Source: Nitrospira sp. CG24A
GTDB taxonomy: Bacteria > Nitrospirota > Nitrospiria > Nitrospirales > Nitrospiraceae
Assembly (NCBI GenBank): GCA_002869925.2
Contig: NEWT02000032.1
Span: 908 to 64,907, forward strand
DNA: 64,000 nucleotides
Reading direction: 5' to 3'
Shown: positions 28,068 through 36,917 of the stretch, one piece after another
Layout: each line of letters starts with the position of its first letter
Numbering within the stretch: position 1 is the first letter of the stretch
The notes under the pieces: generated by a model
The model's database searches: none
Told to the model about the DNA's origin: nothing
What the model saw: the letters and a program-made list of their open reading frames with translations, nothing else
Made by a program: the position numbers and the translations under genes

Positions 28068-29270
28068 CTACTGAAGGATTGCCTGCTTCGTTTCATCCAG
28101 GTGCTTTTGGAGGTACTGCATGAAGGGTGTGCCGCCTGTTCCTACCGCCGTAGGGTTGCTGGCATGCGCCTGATATTGGCGGTGAATATAACTATCGGCG
28201 TAACCAATGTGGATCTCACGAAATTTGGCGAGAAGATCGACGCAGGCGCTATAGGCAGCCCAGAGATCGGGGGTGCGGAGTTTTCGATCGCGAACATAGC
28301 CGGCGAGCAACGGACGCCCCAGATTATCGGTGGCTTTCTCGAGGTCCTGGAGGAAGGCACGGTGGCGAGGAGGCATGTAGTCGCGCATCTCTTGTAGATA
28401 GAGGGTCAAGGGGTCAGGGGCATGAGCGACTCCGAGTCCTGCGTCGAGACAAGGCACGATCGTGCTTTGTGCGCCGGTTTCACCTCGGAATTGTTGCGGC
28501 TGTGCAGTATAGGCTTCGACGCCTTCGTAGGAAAGCCCGGTCGGCAAGGCAGGGCTATTCTTCCAGCCGTGGATATACGGTCTCACGCGGTTATAGTAGA
28601 CATAGGGATCGCAGCGCTCTTTCATCCTGAGTAGAGTGGCGCGCATCGCTGTCTGGGCCAACGCCAAGGATTTGAGGCCCAGCAAGACCTCGTCTTCTTT
28701 ATCTGCGGCCGCACCCTTCATTGCGCGTAGGAGTCCCGCCAACCCTGGCCCCGCTTCCCGCTCGATCTGGATGTGGACCACGACAAACCATTCTTCATCC
28801 AAGCCGCCGAGAAAATTTTGAAGCAGTACCATGTTATCGAGCTGAATCGGCTTCGTTGTGTCGAGTCGACGCCAGTTATCGAGCGCATAGGATGCGTAGG
28901 AAAGAACTGGAGGTCGCCCAAGTCGCGTGGCGATTTGGTGCCAGGGTTGTGCCAATTGCGGGGGCAGCGTCGCGGCCGGCTGGTCCGGCACTTCCCATAC
29001 ATAGGCATGCCCGCAGAATGAAAGCATTCTCATCGCAGCCCGGTAATTTTCTGAGGGCCATGTTGGAGGGATGGCGGGAAGCAGTTGACGTTGCTCGTCG
29101 ATGAAGCGTCGAACCGTCCGAGCGCTCAGTAATTTCGGGAGTTCGCGTCCAAGCTCGTTGAGCGCGGGGGAATCAGGTAGATGACCGAGGGGGTCCTGTG
29201 GGAGAAAACCCTGTTCAGGGGAGATCTCGTAATCGGAAAGATCAAGGGAAGCGAAGTTCGTTGATCCCAT
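28068..29270 (-). CDS. Indoleamine 2,3-dioxygenase-like heme protein
   Basis: The 400-residue product resembles IDO-type heme dioxygenases. It has SYASYALDNWRRLD, RPYIHGWKN, the F-RGETGAQSTIVPCLDAGLG segment and the C-terminal GTGGTPFMQYL, which matches the IDO GTGGT motif. The His of FREIHIGYAD (about residue 354) fits the proximal heme ligand. IDO opens the indole ring of tryptophan to N-formylkynurenine. The ATG at 29270 is preferred to an upstream GTG because an AGAGG site precedes it. Divergent to it lies a decayed cyclase-family (kynurenine-formamidase-like) gene, the next step of the same pathway. Kynureninase is not seen here. Confidence 0.85.
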   Translation of the reverse strand: MGSTNFASLDLSDYEISPEQGFLPQDPLGHLPDSPALNELGRELPKLLSARTVRRFIDEQRQLLPAIPPTWPSENYRAAMRMLSFCGHAYVWEVPDQPAATLPPQLAQPWHQIATRLGRPPVLSYASYALDNWRRLDTTKPIQLDNMVLLQNFLGGLDEEWFVVVHIQIEREAGPGLAGLLRAMKGAAADKEDEVLLGLKSLALAQTAMRATLLRMKERCDPYVYYNRVRPYIHGWKNSPALPTGLSYEGVEAYTAQPQQFRGETGAQSTIVPCLDAGLGVAHAPDPLTLYLQEMRDYMPPRHRAFLQDLEKATDNLGRPLLAGYVRDRKLRTPDLWAAYSACVDLLAKFREIHIGYADSYIHRQYQAHASNPTAVGTGGTPFMQYLQKHLDETKQAILQ

Positions 29271-29544
29271 AAGAAACCTCTGATCCACGCGATATCAGCA
29301 TCCATCCCACTCTACCACACCTTGAGTCAATCACAATCAGCGTATGGACTGGAAAATCAGCATGCCTCTGTTTGCAATCTTGCTCAGCGGACTGACAGTA
29401 TTTCCCAGAAGTTTTCGGAACGAATGAGTATGTCATGATGAACGCGACGGCGAAGTGCTCTTGGGTCTATGGTAATAGGAGGAGGCGTTGACTTGTTCTG
29501 CTGACGGGTGGCCCTTCTCAGCGTGATCAGCTTGCCTGGGAACA

Positions 29545-29913
29545 GTCCAGCTCATCGATCTCACTCATGCCTTCGGAGGCACGATTGTATGGCTGACTGC
29601 ATAGAGCCTTCAGGTCATTGCCCGGGAGGCAGCGGAGACGCTGGGCAGGTATTATTACGCTTCGAATCGCCTGGAAATGGCTGAACATGGGAGTGCCTGC
29701 ATGATGCGCCCACTTACTTTGCTATGGGTGGGTAGACACTGGATCAGATACCGATCGAACACTTGGTTGGGGCTGGTGTCCGAATCGACGTGACAACCCA
29801 ATGTGCGCGTAATCGGAATTGCCTCGTCACGATTCAAGATTTCGAACGATGGGAATCAGCGCATGGGCTGATTCCAAACAGGTCGATTGTGTTACGCCAC
29901 TGTGCGAGATTCA
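29545..29913 (+). pseudogene. Decayed cyclase-family (kynurenine formamidase-like) gene
   Basis: Several frames on the plus strand together spell parts of a cyclase/kynurenine-formamidase protein. They are LIDLTHAFGGTIVW (29551 on), then after a stop GRYYYASNRLEMAEHG. After a frameshift near 29690 come LHDAPTYFAMGG, another stop, and TLDQIPIEHLVGAGVRIDV ending ...FERWESAHGLIPNRSIV. The metal-binding H-G-T-H-x-D-A-P site is damaged between EHG and LHDAP. It cannot make a full protein. It sits head-to-head with the IDO-like gene, which suggests a former tryptophan-to-kynurenine pair. Confidence 0.65.
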
Positions 29914-29975
29914 GACACTGAGCCAGAGGCCCAGAGACATTGCTTTTGATGAAACTGTGAGACTATATTCCCCAA

Positions 29976-30818
29976 ATGGCTCAATCTAAGCACGTGCAAG
30001 TGCTGTCCGCTGCGACCCTTCGCCTTCTGCGTCCATTGGTGAGGATCCTGCTCCGGAACAATATCTCGCATAGAACGTTCGCCGAACTTGCCAAGCTGGT
30101 GTATGCAGAGGTTGCGAACGCTGAGTTCGGAATCGCGGGTAAGAAACAAACAATCTCGAGGATTGCCATTCTCACTGGATTGACGCGCAAGGAAGTGCAA
30201 CGGTTATTGGCGCAACCACCCGGGACCCGATCCATTATGGAGGAAGAGTATCATCGGGCTTCGCGGGTCATCACGGGATGGGTGCGAGACTCTGAATTCG
30301 GAGATGGGAAGGGGCATCCGCATCCACTGCGCATGGAAGGGAAGCGTGCATCATTCAGTGCGTTGGTCAAACGCTACAGTGGAGACATCCCTGTGCGAGC
30401 GATGTTGGATGAGTTGCTGCGAGTCGGAGCCGTTAAACACTTGAAAGATGGACGGACTTGTCTCCTCTCGCGCGGGTATATTCCGCTGAAGGGTCCGGTT
30501 GAGAAATTGCATGTCCTCGGAACAGACACCGCCGACCTCATTGCAACCATCGACCATAACATGTATCAAAAACCATCCAAGCCCCGTTTCCAACGTAAGG
30601 TCATGTACGACAACGTGCCCGTCGAGGTGGCGAAAGAATTTCAGGTCCTCGCCGCCGCGCAGGGCCAGGAATTGTTGGAGGCGATCGACCGTTGGCTTTC
30701 GCATCGAGATCGTGATGTGAATCCCGCCGCGAAGGGGACTGGTCGCGTGCGTGTGGGGCTCGGAATTTATCAGTTTGAGGAACAACTGGATTCAGATCGG
30801 AAAGATTCACGATCATGA
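29976..30818 (+). CDS. DUF6502 family protein
   Basis: The 280-residue protein matches the DUF6502 family. It has a basic N-terminal helix (LSAATLRLLRPLVRILLR), then TFAELAKLVYAEVA and ISRIAILTGLTRKEVQRLL, which has the shape of a helix-turn-helix. A middle region follows (HPLRMEGKRASFSALVKRY), then a C-terminal helical stretch. The HTH suggests a regulator, but no function is established to my knowledge. The last four bases overlap the DUF5666 gene (ATGA), so the two are translationally coupled. Confidence 0.7.
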   Translation: MAQSKHVQVLSAATLRLLRPLVRILLRNNISHRTFAELAKLVYAEVANAEFGIAGKKQTISRIAILTGLTRKEVQRLLAQPPGTRSIMEEEYHRASRVITGWVRDSEFGDGKGHPHPLRMEGKRASFSALVKRYSGDIPVRAMLDELLRVGAVKHLKDGRTCLLSRGYIPLKGPVEKLHVLGTDTADLIATIDHNMYQKPSKPRFQRKVMYDNVPVEVAKEFQVLAAAQGQELLEAIDRWLSHRDRDVNPAAKGTGRVRVGLGIYQFEEQLDSDRKDSRS

Positions 30819-31831
30819 ACCGAACGTCTGGCCAGAATGTTCTTGCCATTCTGGCCCTGTTCTTGGCGCTCGCGTCGTGCGGCCCCAGCCCGCAAGCGGG
30901 CGGGGGTATCGGTGGCACAGGGAACACGGCGACGGTGGTCTCTGCCCCAATCACCGGATTTGGGAGCGTATTTGTCTCTGGAGACGAGTACGAGACTGGC
31001 CATACGTCGATGATGGTCGATAGGAAACCTGGCAGCCAAAGCGATCTCAAGAAAGGGATGATGGTGCGTGTCAACGCCACGTTGACTAAACGCTATGATA
31101 CAAACGAGACACTTGAACGCACGGCGAATACGCTGCTGTACGAAGATACGATTGAGGGGGTTGTGCAATCGGTGGCCTCGGATGGATCCAGGCTGATGGT
31201 CTTAGGTCAGACCGTCACGATCACGCCGACGACCACCCTGGATACCAGTATCCCAGGAAGTAATGTGCTGAGACTCGTGCCCGGTCGAGACCTCGTGGAG
31301 ATCAGCGGGTTCGTCACAGGAGACGGGATGATTACGGCGACATTTGTTGGCTTGAAAACGTTTGACATGAAAACCGAAACGCCTGACTATCAGGTCAAGG
31401 GGCTCATTAAAAACCATAAGGTGACTCAAAAAACCTTCGAGATCGGTGCTCTGACCGTCGACTATCGCGATGCGGTGTTGAACGATATGCCAGGTCAGCT
31501 AAACGAGCTTTGGGACGGTCTGCTGGTTGACGTGGATGGCAAGCAGGTGTCATCAGGTGGGGCAGGCCTATCCGGCGTTCGCATGACCGCAACGCTGGTA
31601 TGGCCGGAAGGATTAGGCTCCGAAGATAGCGAGTACACCAATATTGAAGGATTCGTGACCCAGGTGTTCGGTCCGGGCGAGTTCTCCATCGGCAACGTGC
31701 GTGTATTGACAAATGCCGATACCATGGTTGAAGGCGGAGCCCTGAGCGACATCAAGGTCGGCGCTCACCTAGAGGTGCATGGCCCACTGATTGCCGGTAT
31801 TGTGAATGCGACGAAAGTGGAGTTTGAGTGA
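30815..31831 (+). CDS. DUF5666 domain lipoprotein
   Basis: The 338-residue product has a signal peptide with a lipobox (LALASCG, Cys at about residue 23). A glycine-rich stretch (GGGIGGTG) is followed by ITGFGSVFVSGDEYE, the usual opening of DUF5666 proteins. At least three small beta-barrel (OB-like) repeats follow, seen as KKGMMVRVNATL, VEISGFVTGDGMITA and LEVHGPLIAGIVNATKVE. The repeats may bind ligands in the periplasm or on the outer membrane. It starts inside the stop of the DUF6502 gene. Function unknown. Confidence 0.72.
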   Translation: MNRTSGQNVLAILALFLALASCGPSPQAGGGIGGTGNTATVVSAPITGFGSVFVSGDEYETGHTSMMVDRKPGSQSDLKKGMMVRVNATLTKRYDTNETLERTANTLLYEDTIEGVVQSVASDGSRLMVLGQTVTITPTTTLDTSIPGSNVLRLVPGRDLVEISGFVTGDGMITATFVGLKTFDMKTETPDYQVKGLIKNHKVTQKTFEIGALTVDYRDAVLNDMPGQLNELWDGLLVDVDGKQVSSGGAGLSGVRMTATLVWPEGLGSEDSEYTNIEGFVTQVFGPGEFSIGNVRVLTNADTMVEGGALSDIKVGAHLEVHGPLIAGIVNATKVEFE

Positions 31832-32235
31832 GAGATGGAACGTCACGCGACTGTGCCCCGATCAATTCGAACGACAGCACCCTAACGTTGACAGGCTTGG
31901 GATGTTTCACGGCCAGGGAAACCGACGCCTTCTCGCCGATCTCCGAGTCGGGGACCACCTTTGAGGTTGTATTGCCATCTTGACCGAAGAAGTGGCGCGG
32001 AGTAACCCCAAGTCCACCCCTTTGGGGCAGAGATTGATCATCTCTGCCGCAGATCCAATTGTCGTTCTGCTTGGAGCGTCTATCGATACGTCGTCGATCT
32101 CTGATGGCGGATGTAGAGGACGTGATGGAGTGACTGGGAGAAAGGCCTTCTTTGCCGACCTCTCAAGTGGGCAAGAACGTTATCCTCCACGATAACCCAT
32201 CAGGCAAATGAATCGTGACTGGGAACGCTCACCGT
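31832..32235. other. Gene-free spacer
   Basis: I see no convincing gene in these 404 bases. A minus-strand frame spells a protein-like stretch (SKVVPDSEIGEKASVSLAV, about 31850-31980), but no start or family could be assigned. It may be a remnant. Confidence 0.4.
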
Positions 32236-33174
32236 TTAGGGCACAGTCTTCCGCTGAGGCGAGGTAGATTGGCGCTTCTTCGTTTTTTCTGCTTCTACCT
32301 CAAGCTCAGCGAGTCGGCGCTGCATCGCGTGCATATCTTCCTTCAAGGCATCGAGTTCTGCAGCTTGGTTCATAACCAGGGCTTTGACAGCGCGCATCTC
32401 TTCGTCCTGTGTCGCCTGCGCCTCCTGAGAGATAATAGCGCCGTTGGCCGATTTCATGGATGAAGGGGTATCCTGAGAAACGGCGGTTGGGGAATCTGAA
32501 TACAGTGGTTGAGACTGTCCTGGCGCCGACGAAGATGTCTTCACCCCGGTGGCCAGCAGGCCATAGTCGATGACGAGTGTGGCCAGGGGAGGTGGATTCA
32601 GCAAGTCAGGCTGTTCATTGAGGCTCGACCGCCTCGTTGTTTCTGGAACAAACCCGATCTGGCGTGGCTCCAACCCTCTCGGATTACGAGCCTGACGATC
32701 CAGTTTCGCGCCAGAATTTCCTCTTCCTATACTCGCACGATAGTGGGTGAGTGCGAGATGCAGCAACCGTCCCTGCACGTAGAGCACCCCGCCGGTGGTC
32801 TCACGCCCCGCATCCGTGCCGCGGAGAATGCGAAATCCGACGAGCTGGCCGTTCATTGCTTTGGACAGAGCGGTACTCATCAGTGGGCTGAGGAATCCAG
32901 TATCCTCATCGGAAAACACCCGCATCGCAGTGGTCGTGTCGTTCGGCAGGACCTGAACCTGTACACCACGAAGCACGTGCGTGAGCACCACGGGACTCAC
33001 GAACACTGGATGGGCCGTCTTGAACCATGAATCCTCCACACTTTGGAGAGACACCGCGCCTCGTGGACCATCAGCAAAAACTGTATCCACAGTCTTGTGA
33101 GAAGTGGCGCATGCACTGACAAGCAGGCACACCGCACTCGCGAGGGCTGCAAGACTGAATCGAGTTCTTTTCAT
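32236..33174 (-). CDS. Putative lipoprotein with C-terminal coiled coil
   Basis: The 312-residue product has a lipoprotein signal (MKRTRFSLAALASAV then CLLVSAC, Cys at about residue 22). I start at the second ATG because the charged KRTR fits a signal n-region. The middle part is poorly conserved in appearance and Pro/Ser-rich around residue 190-230. The last 55 residues (QAAELDALKEDMHAMQRRLA and ELEVEAEKTKKR) form a likely coiled coil. It is not recognised as a known family. The next gene upstream on this strand, the cytochrome-porin, ends 162 bases away. Confidence 0.65.
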   Translation of the reverse strand: MKRTRFSLAALASAVCLLVSACATSHKTVDTVFADGPRGAVSLQSVEDSWFKTAHPVFVSPVVLTHVLRGVQVQVLPNDTTTAMRVFSDEDTGFLSPLMSTALSKAMNGQLVGFRILRGTDAGRETTGGVLYVQGRLLHLALTHYRASIGRGNSGAKLDRQARNPRGLEPRQIGFVPETTRRSSLNEQPDLLNPPPLATLVIDYGLLATGVKTSSSAPGQSQPLYSDSPTAVSQDTPSSMKSANGAIISQEAQATQDEEMRAVKALVMNQAAELDALKEDMHAMQRRLAELEVEAEKTKKRQSTSPQRKTVP

Positions 33175-33335
33175 GGGGCGCTGCAATGTAGAAGCCTTCG
33201 GCTATCGGGCACTGTACCACAACGCTCAGAAGATCGTGATTGAAAATGGATGCTGTGACCGGAGCCAGTTTTATGAGCCAACTCCGGTCCAGTAGAAACG
33301 AATCGTGGCGCACACGCCTCGTACGGAATTTCGAA

Positions 33336-34577
33336 TCAAAATGGGGTCACGAGGTAGATTCGTCCGTTCAAGGAATCCGGCGCAGGGGTGACCCCGATGG
33401 TTCCGCTATCGGTCACGCGCCATTCCGCCTGACAGTAGACGCTGGGGGTAATATTGTACCGCCCCATGACGGTCGTCCGACTGGCTGATTGGGCCAACTC
33501 CTGATCCAGGTGATCAAAGCGGGCCCCCAAGACCCACAGTCTGTTCGGAATGAACAGGACTTCCGCCATATAATTCTGGAGGGCTCGGTTGGTATCGTTG
33601 CCGGGAAACACGCCGACCGTATTCGGGAGCCCATCCGACCGGAAATATCCGACCGTGGTGATAAACGGTCCCAGCTTCACCTCCCCTGCGACCCCCCATT
33701 TGTTCACGCCCTTCTTATCATTTGGCGTGAACGGATCCAGCGTTGAATTGACCACATCGTGTTTGTAGATCAATCCAAGCGTATAGTTTTCAAGAAAGGT
33801 CATGGCGTAGGTCGCATAGAGGCCAGGATCTCCTAATCTGTTTTGGTCATTTAACCCGTGCGGTTGATAGAGCCCAATGGCATATCGATGGGTGATGTCG
33901 CCGGCCTCACTCCCCACAATTTGTCCGTTAAGCTCAGCGGCTGTGTTGTAGAATTCTGTCGCCTCGCTCACGTCACCAATCGTTCCTCTATTGCGAGCGC
34001 CGAGTATCCCAAGGGCTTCTTGGGCAAAATATCGCTGTGTAATCACCCGTTGTGAATGGGACAGAAAGGGCAGGGCGACGTCGAACGTGCCGACCTTGAG
34101 GTTGAGCAAACCATGGCCGACCTCCCCGATGAGATCGTTGATTTGGCCATAGGCCTGACCGAGCGCGACAGACTTTTCCACGAAGGTTGCGATGGCGTAG
34201 CTGGAGAACTTTCCCGTCTTCCCCAGTGGAGTCGCCGCATGGATCTTAAAGTCTTCGATCTTCAGCTTCGAACTCTGGGCACTCCCATCCTCCTTGTTGA
34301 ATTCCCCCGCGAGCGCGAGCCTCGCCGAGAGCGGGGTATGTTTCAGATCCTGGACGTCTTGCCACTCCTTGTCTTCTGGAAACCTGAATCCGTTCGTGCG
34401 AAAATTTTGCCCCACCTGATTGAGTTTGGGGATTGCATTGTGGCAGGTCGAACAGGATTTCTCCGTCTGTCGGCTGAACGCGGGAATCGCTTCCGCTGTC
34501 TTGGGGGTGATGATCGCCAACGCCCCTGAGACGGCAACGCTCAGCAGAATTGCACCCAATAAGACTCGTAGACGCAT
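33336..34577 (-). CDS. Fused monoheme cytochrome c-porin, Cyc2-like
   Basis: The 413-residue product has a signal peptide (residues 1-30, ending TAEA). A single heme motif Cys42-Ser-Thr-Cys45-His46 (KSCSTCHNAIPKLNQ) is followed by a long beta-rich C-terminal part ending in Phe (LVTPF), as outer-membrane barrels do. The opening IPAFSRQTEKSCSTCH, followed by FRTNGFRFP, resembles the N-terminus of Cyc2-type fused cytochrome-porins, which oxidise Fe(II) or accept external electrons at the cell surface. Length also fits. Membership in Cyc2 itself is unproven, because related porins with one CxxCH exist. It lies last in a three-gene minus-strand operon behind a monoheme cytochrome and a NapC/NrfH-type protein. 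Confidence 0.72.
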   Translation of the reverse strand: MRLRVLLGAILLSVAVSGALAIITPKTAEAIPAFSRQTEKSCSTCHNAIPKLNQVGQNFRTNGFRFPEDKEWQDVQDLKHTPLSARLALAGEFNKEDGSAQSSKLKIEDFKIHAATPLGKTGKFSSYAIATFVEKSVALGQAYGQINDLIGEVGHGLLNLKVGTFDVALPFLSHSQRVITQRYFAQEALGILGARNRGTIGDVSEATEFYNTAAELNGQIVGSEAGDITHRYAIGLYQPHGLNDQNRLGDPGLYATYAMTFLENYTLGLIYKHDVVNSTLDPFTPNDKKGVNKWGVAGEVKLGPFITTVGYFRSDGLPNTVGVFPGNDTNRALQNYMAEVLFIPNRLWVLGARFDHLDQELAQSASRTTVMGRYNITPSVYCQAEWRVTDSGTIGVTPAPDSLNGRIYLVTPF

Positions 34578-34604
34578 GACTGATTCCTTTTCTCCCTGAG
34601 GGTG

Positions 34605-35030
34605 TTACGGTGCGAATGATCGAATGTAATGCACCAGTTTCCAGACCTGCTCTTCCGTGAGCTTTTTCTTATATCCTTCCATCTCTGTGGTGTCTGGATC
34701 GCTCCCGTTCAAGGTAATCCAGAACAGTTGCCCATCCGGTATTTTCTCCATCACGCTCTTGTCCGTATAATCTCTCGGTTTCACATCCATCCCCTTGGTG
34801 CCGGAGCCCTTTCCATTCCCGGTGGCGCCATGGCATTTGATGCACTTGTCTTTATAGATAGTCGTGGCCTCTTGCAGCACCTCGGGGGTCAGTAGCACAG
34901 GATTCTTCATTTTCAAGACGTCCTCCGGTGCGGTTGGAGTCTTGCGTTCGGCAGCAAGAATGGATCCCGAATGACCTAGGATCGAGAGGCACAGTACACA
35001 GAGGCCCACACTAGTTAGTTTCATTGTCAT
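34605..35030 (-). CDS. Periplasmic monoheme cytochrome c
   Basis: The 141-residue protein has a signal peptide (MTMKLTSVGL then LSILGHSGS, cut near residue 26) and one heme site Cys63-Ile-Lys-Cys66-His67, with a Met ligand probably in DTTEMEGYKKKL. I place the start at the ATG with an AGGAGAAAGGAAAC site; the longer upstream frame is not used. It overlaps the stop of the NapC-like gene by 20 bases and precedes the cytochrome-porin gene by 27. A soluble electron shuttle between the inner-membrane and outer-membrane proteins is the simplest reading. Confidence 0.85.
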   Translation of the reverse strand: MTMKLTSVGLCVLCLSILGHSGSILAAERKTPTAPEDVLKMKNPVLLTPEVLQEATTIYKDKCIKCHGATGNGKGSGTKGMDVKPRDYTDKSVMEKIPDGQLFWITLNGSDPDTTEMEGYKKKLTEEQVWKLVHYIRSFAP

Positions 35031-35709
35031 GTTTCCTTTCTCCTGCATCCGCAATTCTGGTGCTCTTTCCCTCAGTGTGAGACGGTTCTGTCTTGTCCGG
35101 TGCGGCAGAGGCTTGTTTCTGTTTACCTTCATCCATTTCATCCCAGGGAATTTCGCCATGCACCAGGTTGTAGTGGCACTTGATGCAGGTGGTCCCGGCT
35201 TTCTGGGCACGGTCATGGGACTTGATCGGACGGGTAAAATTCTCATAGGCATGGCAAGTCCGGCACTGAGCACTATCATTCTTCAGGAAATCGGCCCTGA
35301 CCTTTTGTGCTAACTCGGGGCGCCTGGCTTCATAGTCCTCCTTCGTGTTTACCGGGTTCACCACTTCACTGTAGACATCGTGCAAGGCCAGCATCTTGAC
35401 CTGGAGATAGTCGGCGATGGGGTGAGGCACATGGCAGCTCGGACACCCCACTTGCACTCCACTACCATTTTGAAAATGCCGCGATGCCTTCGTCACTTCC
35501 CATAAATGGGTCATGCTGTGACAGGAGATGCAAAACTCGGTGCTATCGGTCGCCTTCATACCCAGCAGCGGCGCGGCCCCCACGAGCATCCCGCCGGCAA
35601 AGACGCCGATCACGCTGAGGGAAATGAATCCGGCGATCGTCCGTCGACGAGTCTTTCCGCGCTCCACCGCTGGTGTGGGTGCGTGCGTGTCGTCTGGGTG
35701 AGATTTCAT
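35011..35709 (-). CDS. NapC/NirT/NrfH-type tetraheme cytochrome c
   Basis: The 232-residue protein has one N-terminal membrane helix (about residues 24-45) and four CxxCH hemes starting at Cys60, Cys89, Cys149 and Cys175. That pattern is the quinol-dehydrogenase NapC/NrfH family, which carries electrons between the quinone pool and periplasmic cytochromes. The C-terminal 50 residues are a charged, low-complexity tail. I use the ATG at 35709 because GGAGG lies upstream; a longer frame extends to 35931. It heads the operon with the monoheme cytochrome and the cytochrome-porin. Confidence 0.83.
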   Translation of the reverse strand: MKSHPDDTHAPTPAVERGKTRRRTIAGFISLSVIGVFAGGMLVGAAPLLGMKATDSTEFCISCHSMTHLWEVTKASRHFQNGSGVQVGCPSCHVPHPIADYLQVKMLALHDVYSEVVNPVNTKEDYEARRPELAQKVRADFLKNDSAQCRTCHAYENFTRPIKSHDRAQKAGTTCIKCHYNLVHGEIPWDEMDEGKQKQASAAPDKTEPSHTEGKSTRIADAGERKHDNETN

Positions 35710-36220
35710 TGAGTCAATCCTCCGTATGGCTGCAAGTTCTAAGATGCTGCTTGTGGTGTTCTGCTCGCCACAGCACATTGGGTCCGGGTCACACCTGTTT
35801 GGGAGCGCACGCGATGAGCTGGCTAGGAATTCGACGACACCAAATTCAGCAGGTCTGATCTGTCGTATAAACTCCAGCGGATCCAGTACGTCAGGCGTTG
35901 GTGCACGCGCTGCCGTTCCAGGATTCTCCAATGAACGTACATATCGTTCGTCTATATTTTTGGATCCGTGTCCGGTTGTTCCTGACCGGCACCCGCATTA
36001 TTTTTCTATTGCCGCATTGATTCCAAGGCAAAGCAAGCGACATGCCACAACATGAGGAAGAGCCGGAATTATTGCTTTCATGAGTATTCTGACCTACTCA
36101 CACCCTAACTCCTCGCCCTCAAGGAGCGCGCCACTACGAAGGGAAATTTATATGCCATTCGAAGCCAAGCGCTTCAACCGCTTGATTTCATGTTGATCGT
36201 GGCGTGAAGGTCGCAGCCAT
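35710..36220. other. Gene-free spacer upstream of the cytochrome operon
   Basis: No convincing gene in about 510 bases. Its position before the NapC-like gene makes it the likely promoter region, but I cannot point to a clear -35/-10 pair. A first, partial copy of the repeat GGGAAATTTATAT occurs at about 36141, just before the tandem array. Confidence 0.4.
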
Positions 36221-36224
36221 CAGT

Positions 36225-36845
36225 GGGAAATATATCCCAATATCATCCAGGAGGGATCCTGTCACTGCGAAGGGAAATTAATACAGGGGGAAAATTAATA
36301 CACCAACGAGCAGGCTACTAATAATTTTCGCAGCACGGTGCGTATGATGATTCGCTGCGCAGGGGAAAAGCGCTGTGTTCATTGATGATTCGACCGGCGA
36401 ACATCTTTTTTTCATAAATGGGAAATATGTCCCAATAGCATATGTGGTGAGCGCGTCGCAGTGAAGGGAAATTAATACAGGGGGAAAATTAATACACCAA
36501 CGAGGTGTCTGCTGATAATTGTCGCGATGCGGTCCGTGTGATGATTCGCTCTGCGGGAGAAAAGCTGCGTGTCCATTGACGATCAGGCTGGAGAGAGTCA
36601 TATTTTTGCGAATGGGAAATAGTTCCCAATTATAATTTCGAGGAGCACGCCGTGACGTAGGGAAGCTAATACAGTAGGGAAGTTAATACAGTGGGGAGGT
36701 TCATGCAGAAGGGAAATTATGCATCGGCTCGCAGTGTCCTGAAAAATGTCGCAGGCGATGTATATGATGATTCTCTATGCGTAGGAAGAACGGCGGACCC
36801 AATATGTGCGGAACGTTTGACGATCAGGGAGGTATTTGTCTAATT
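36225..36845. repeat. Three tandem ~195-bp repeat units with palindromic and short direct repeats
   Basis: Units start at 36225, 36420 and 36614 with GGGAAAT, giving periods of 195 and 194 bases; the third is more diverged and ends about 36845. Each unit opens with a GGGAxxxxxxTCCC palindrome (for example TGGGAAATATGTCCCA). Each then carries short direct repeats of the type AGGGAAATTAATACAG: two per unit in units 1 and 2, four degenerate ones in unit 3. A GATGATTCGCT-like block comes next. No coding frame spans the units. The array looks like a multi-site protein-binding region or an old non-coding element. Confidence 0.75.
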
Positions 36846-36917
36846 GGCTAGAGCAACGGGTCGCCGCTTGACAGCCGTTCCAGGCAATCTGTCGTGCTCT
36901 AGGTTTGGCAGGGTTTG

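Noticed and set aside
31752-31958. A 68-codon minus-strand frame with a protein-like stretch
   Set aside because: It overlaps the DUF5666 gene, has no start signal and no family could be named.
33336-34577. Calling the cytochrome-porin Cyc2 outright
   Set aside because: The N-terminal motif and length fit, but related monoheme porins exist and a phylogeny could not be run.
36225-36845. A CRISPR array
   Set aside because: The units are about 195 bases long with related sequence throughout, not short repeats with unique spacers, and no cas gene is present.
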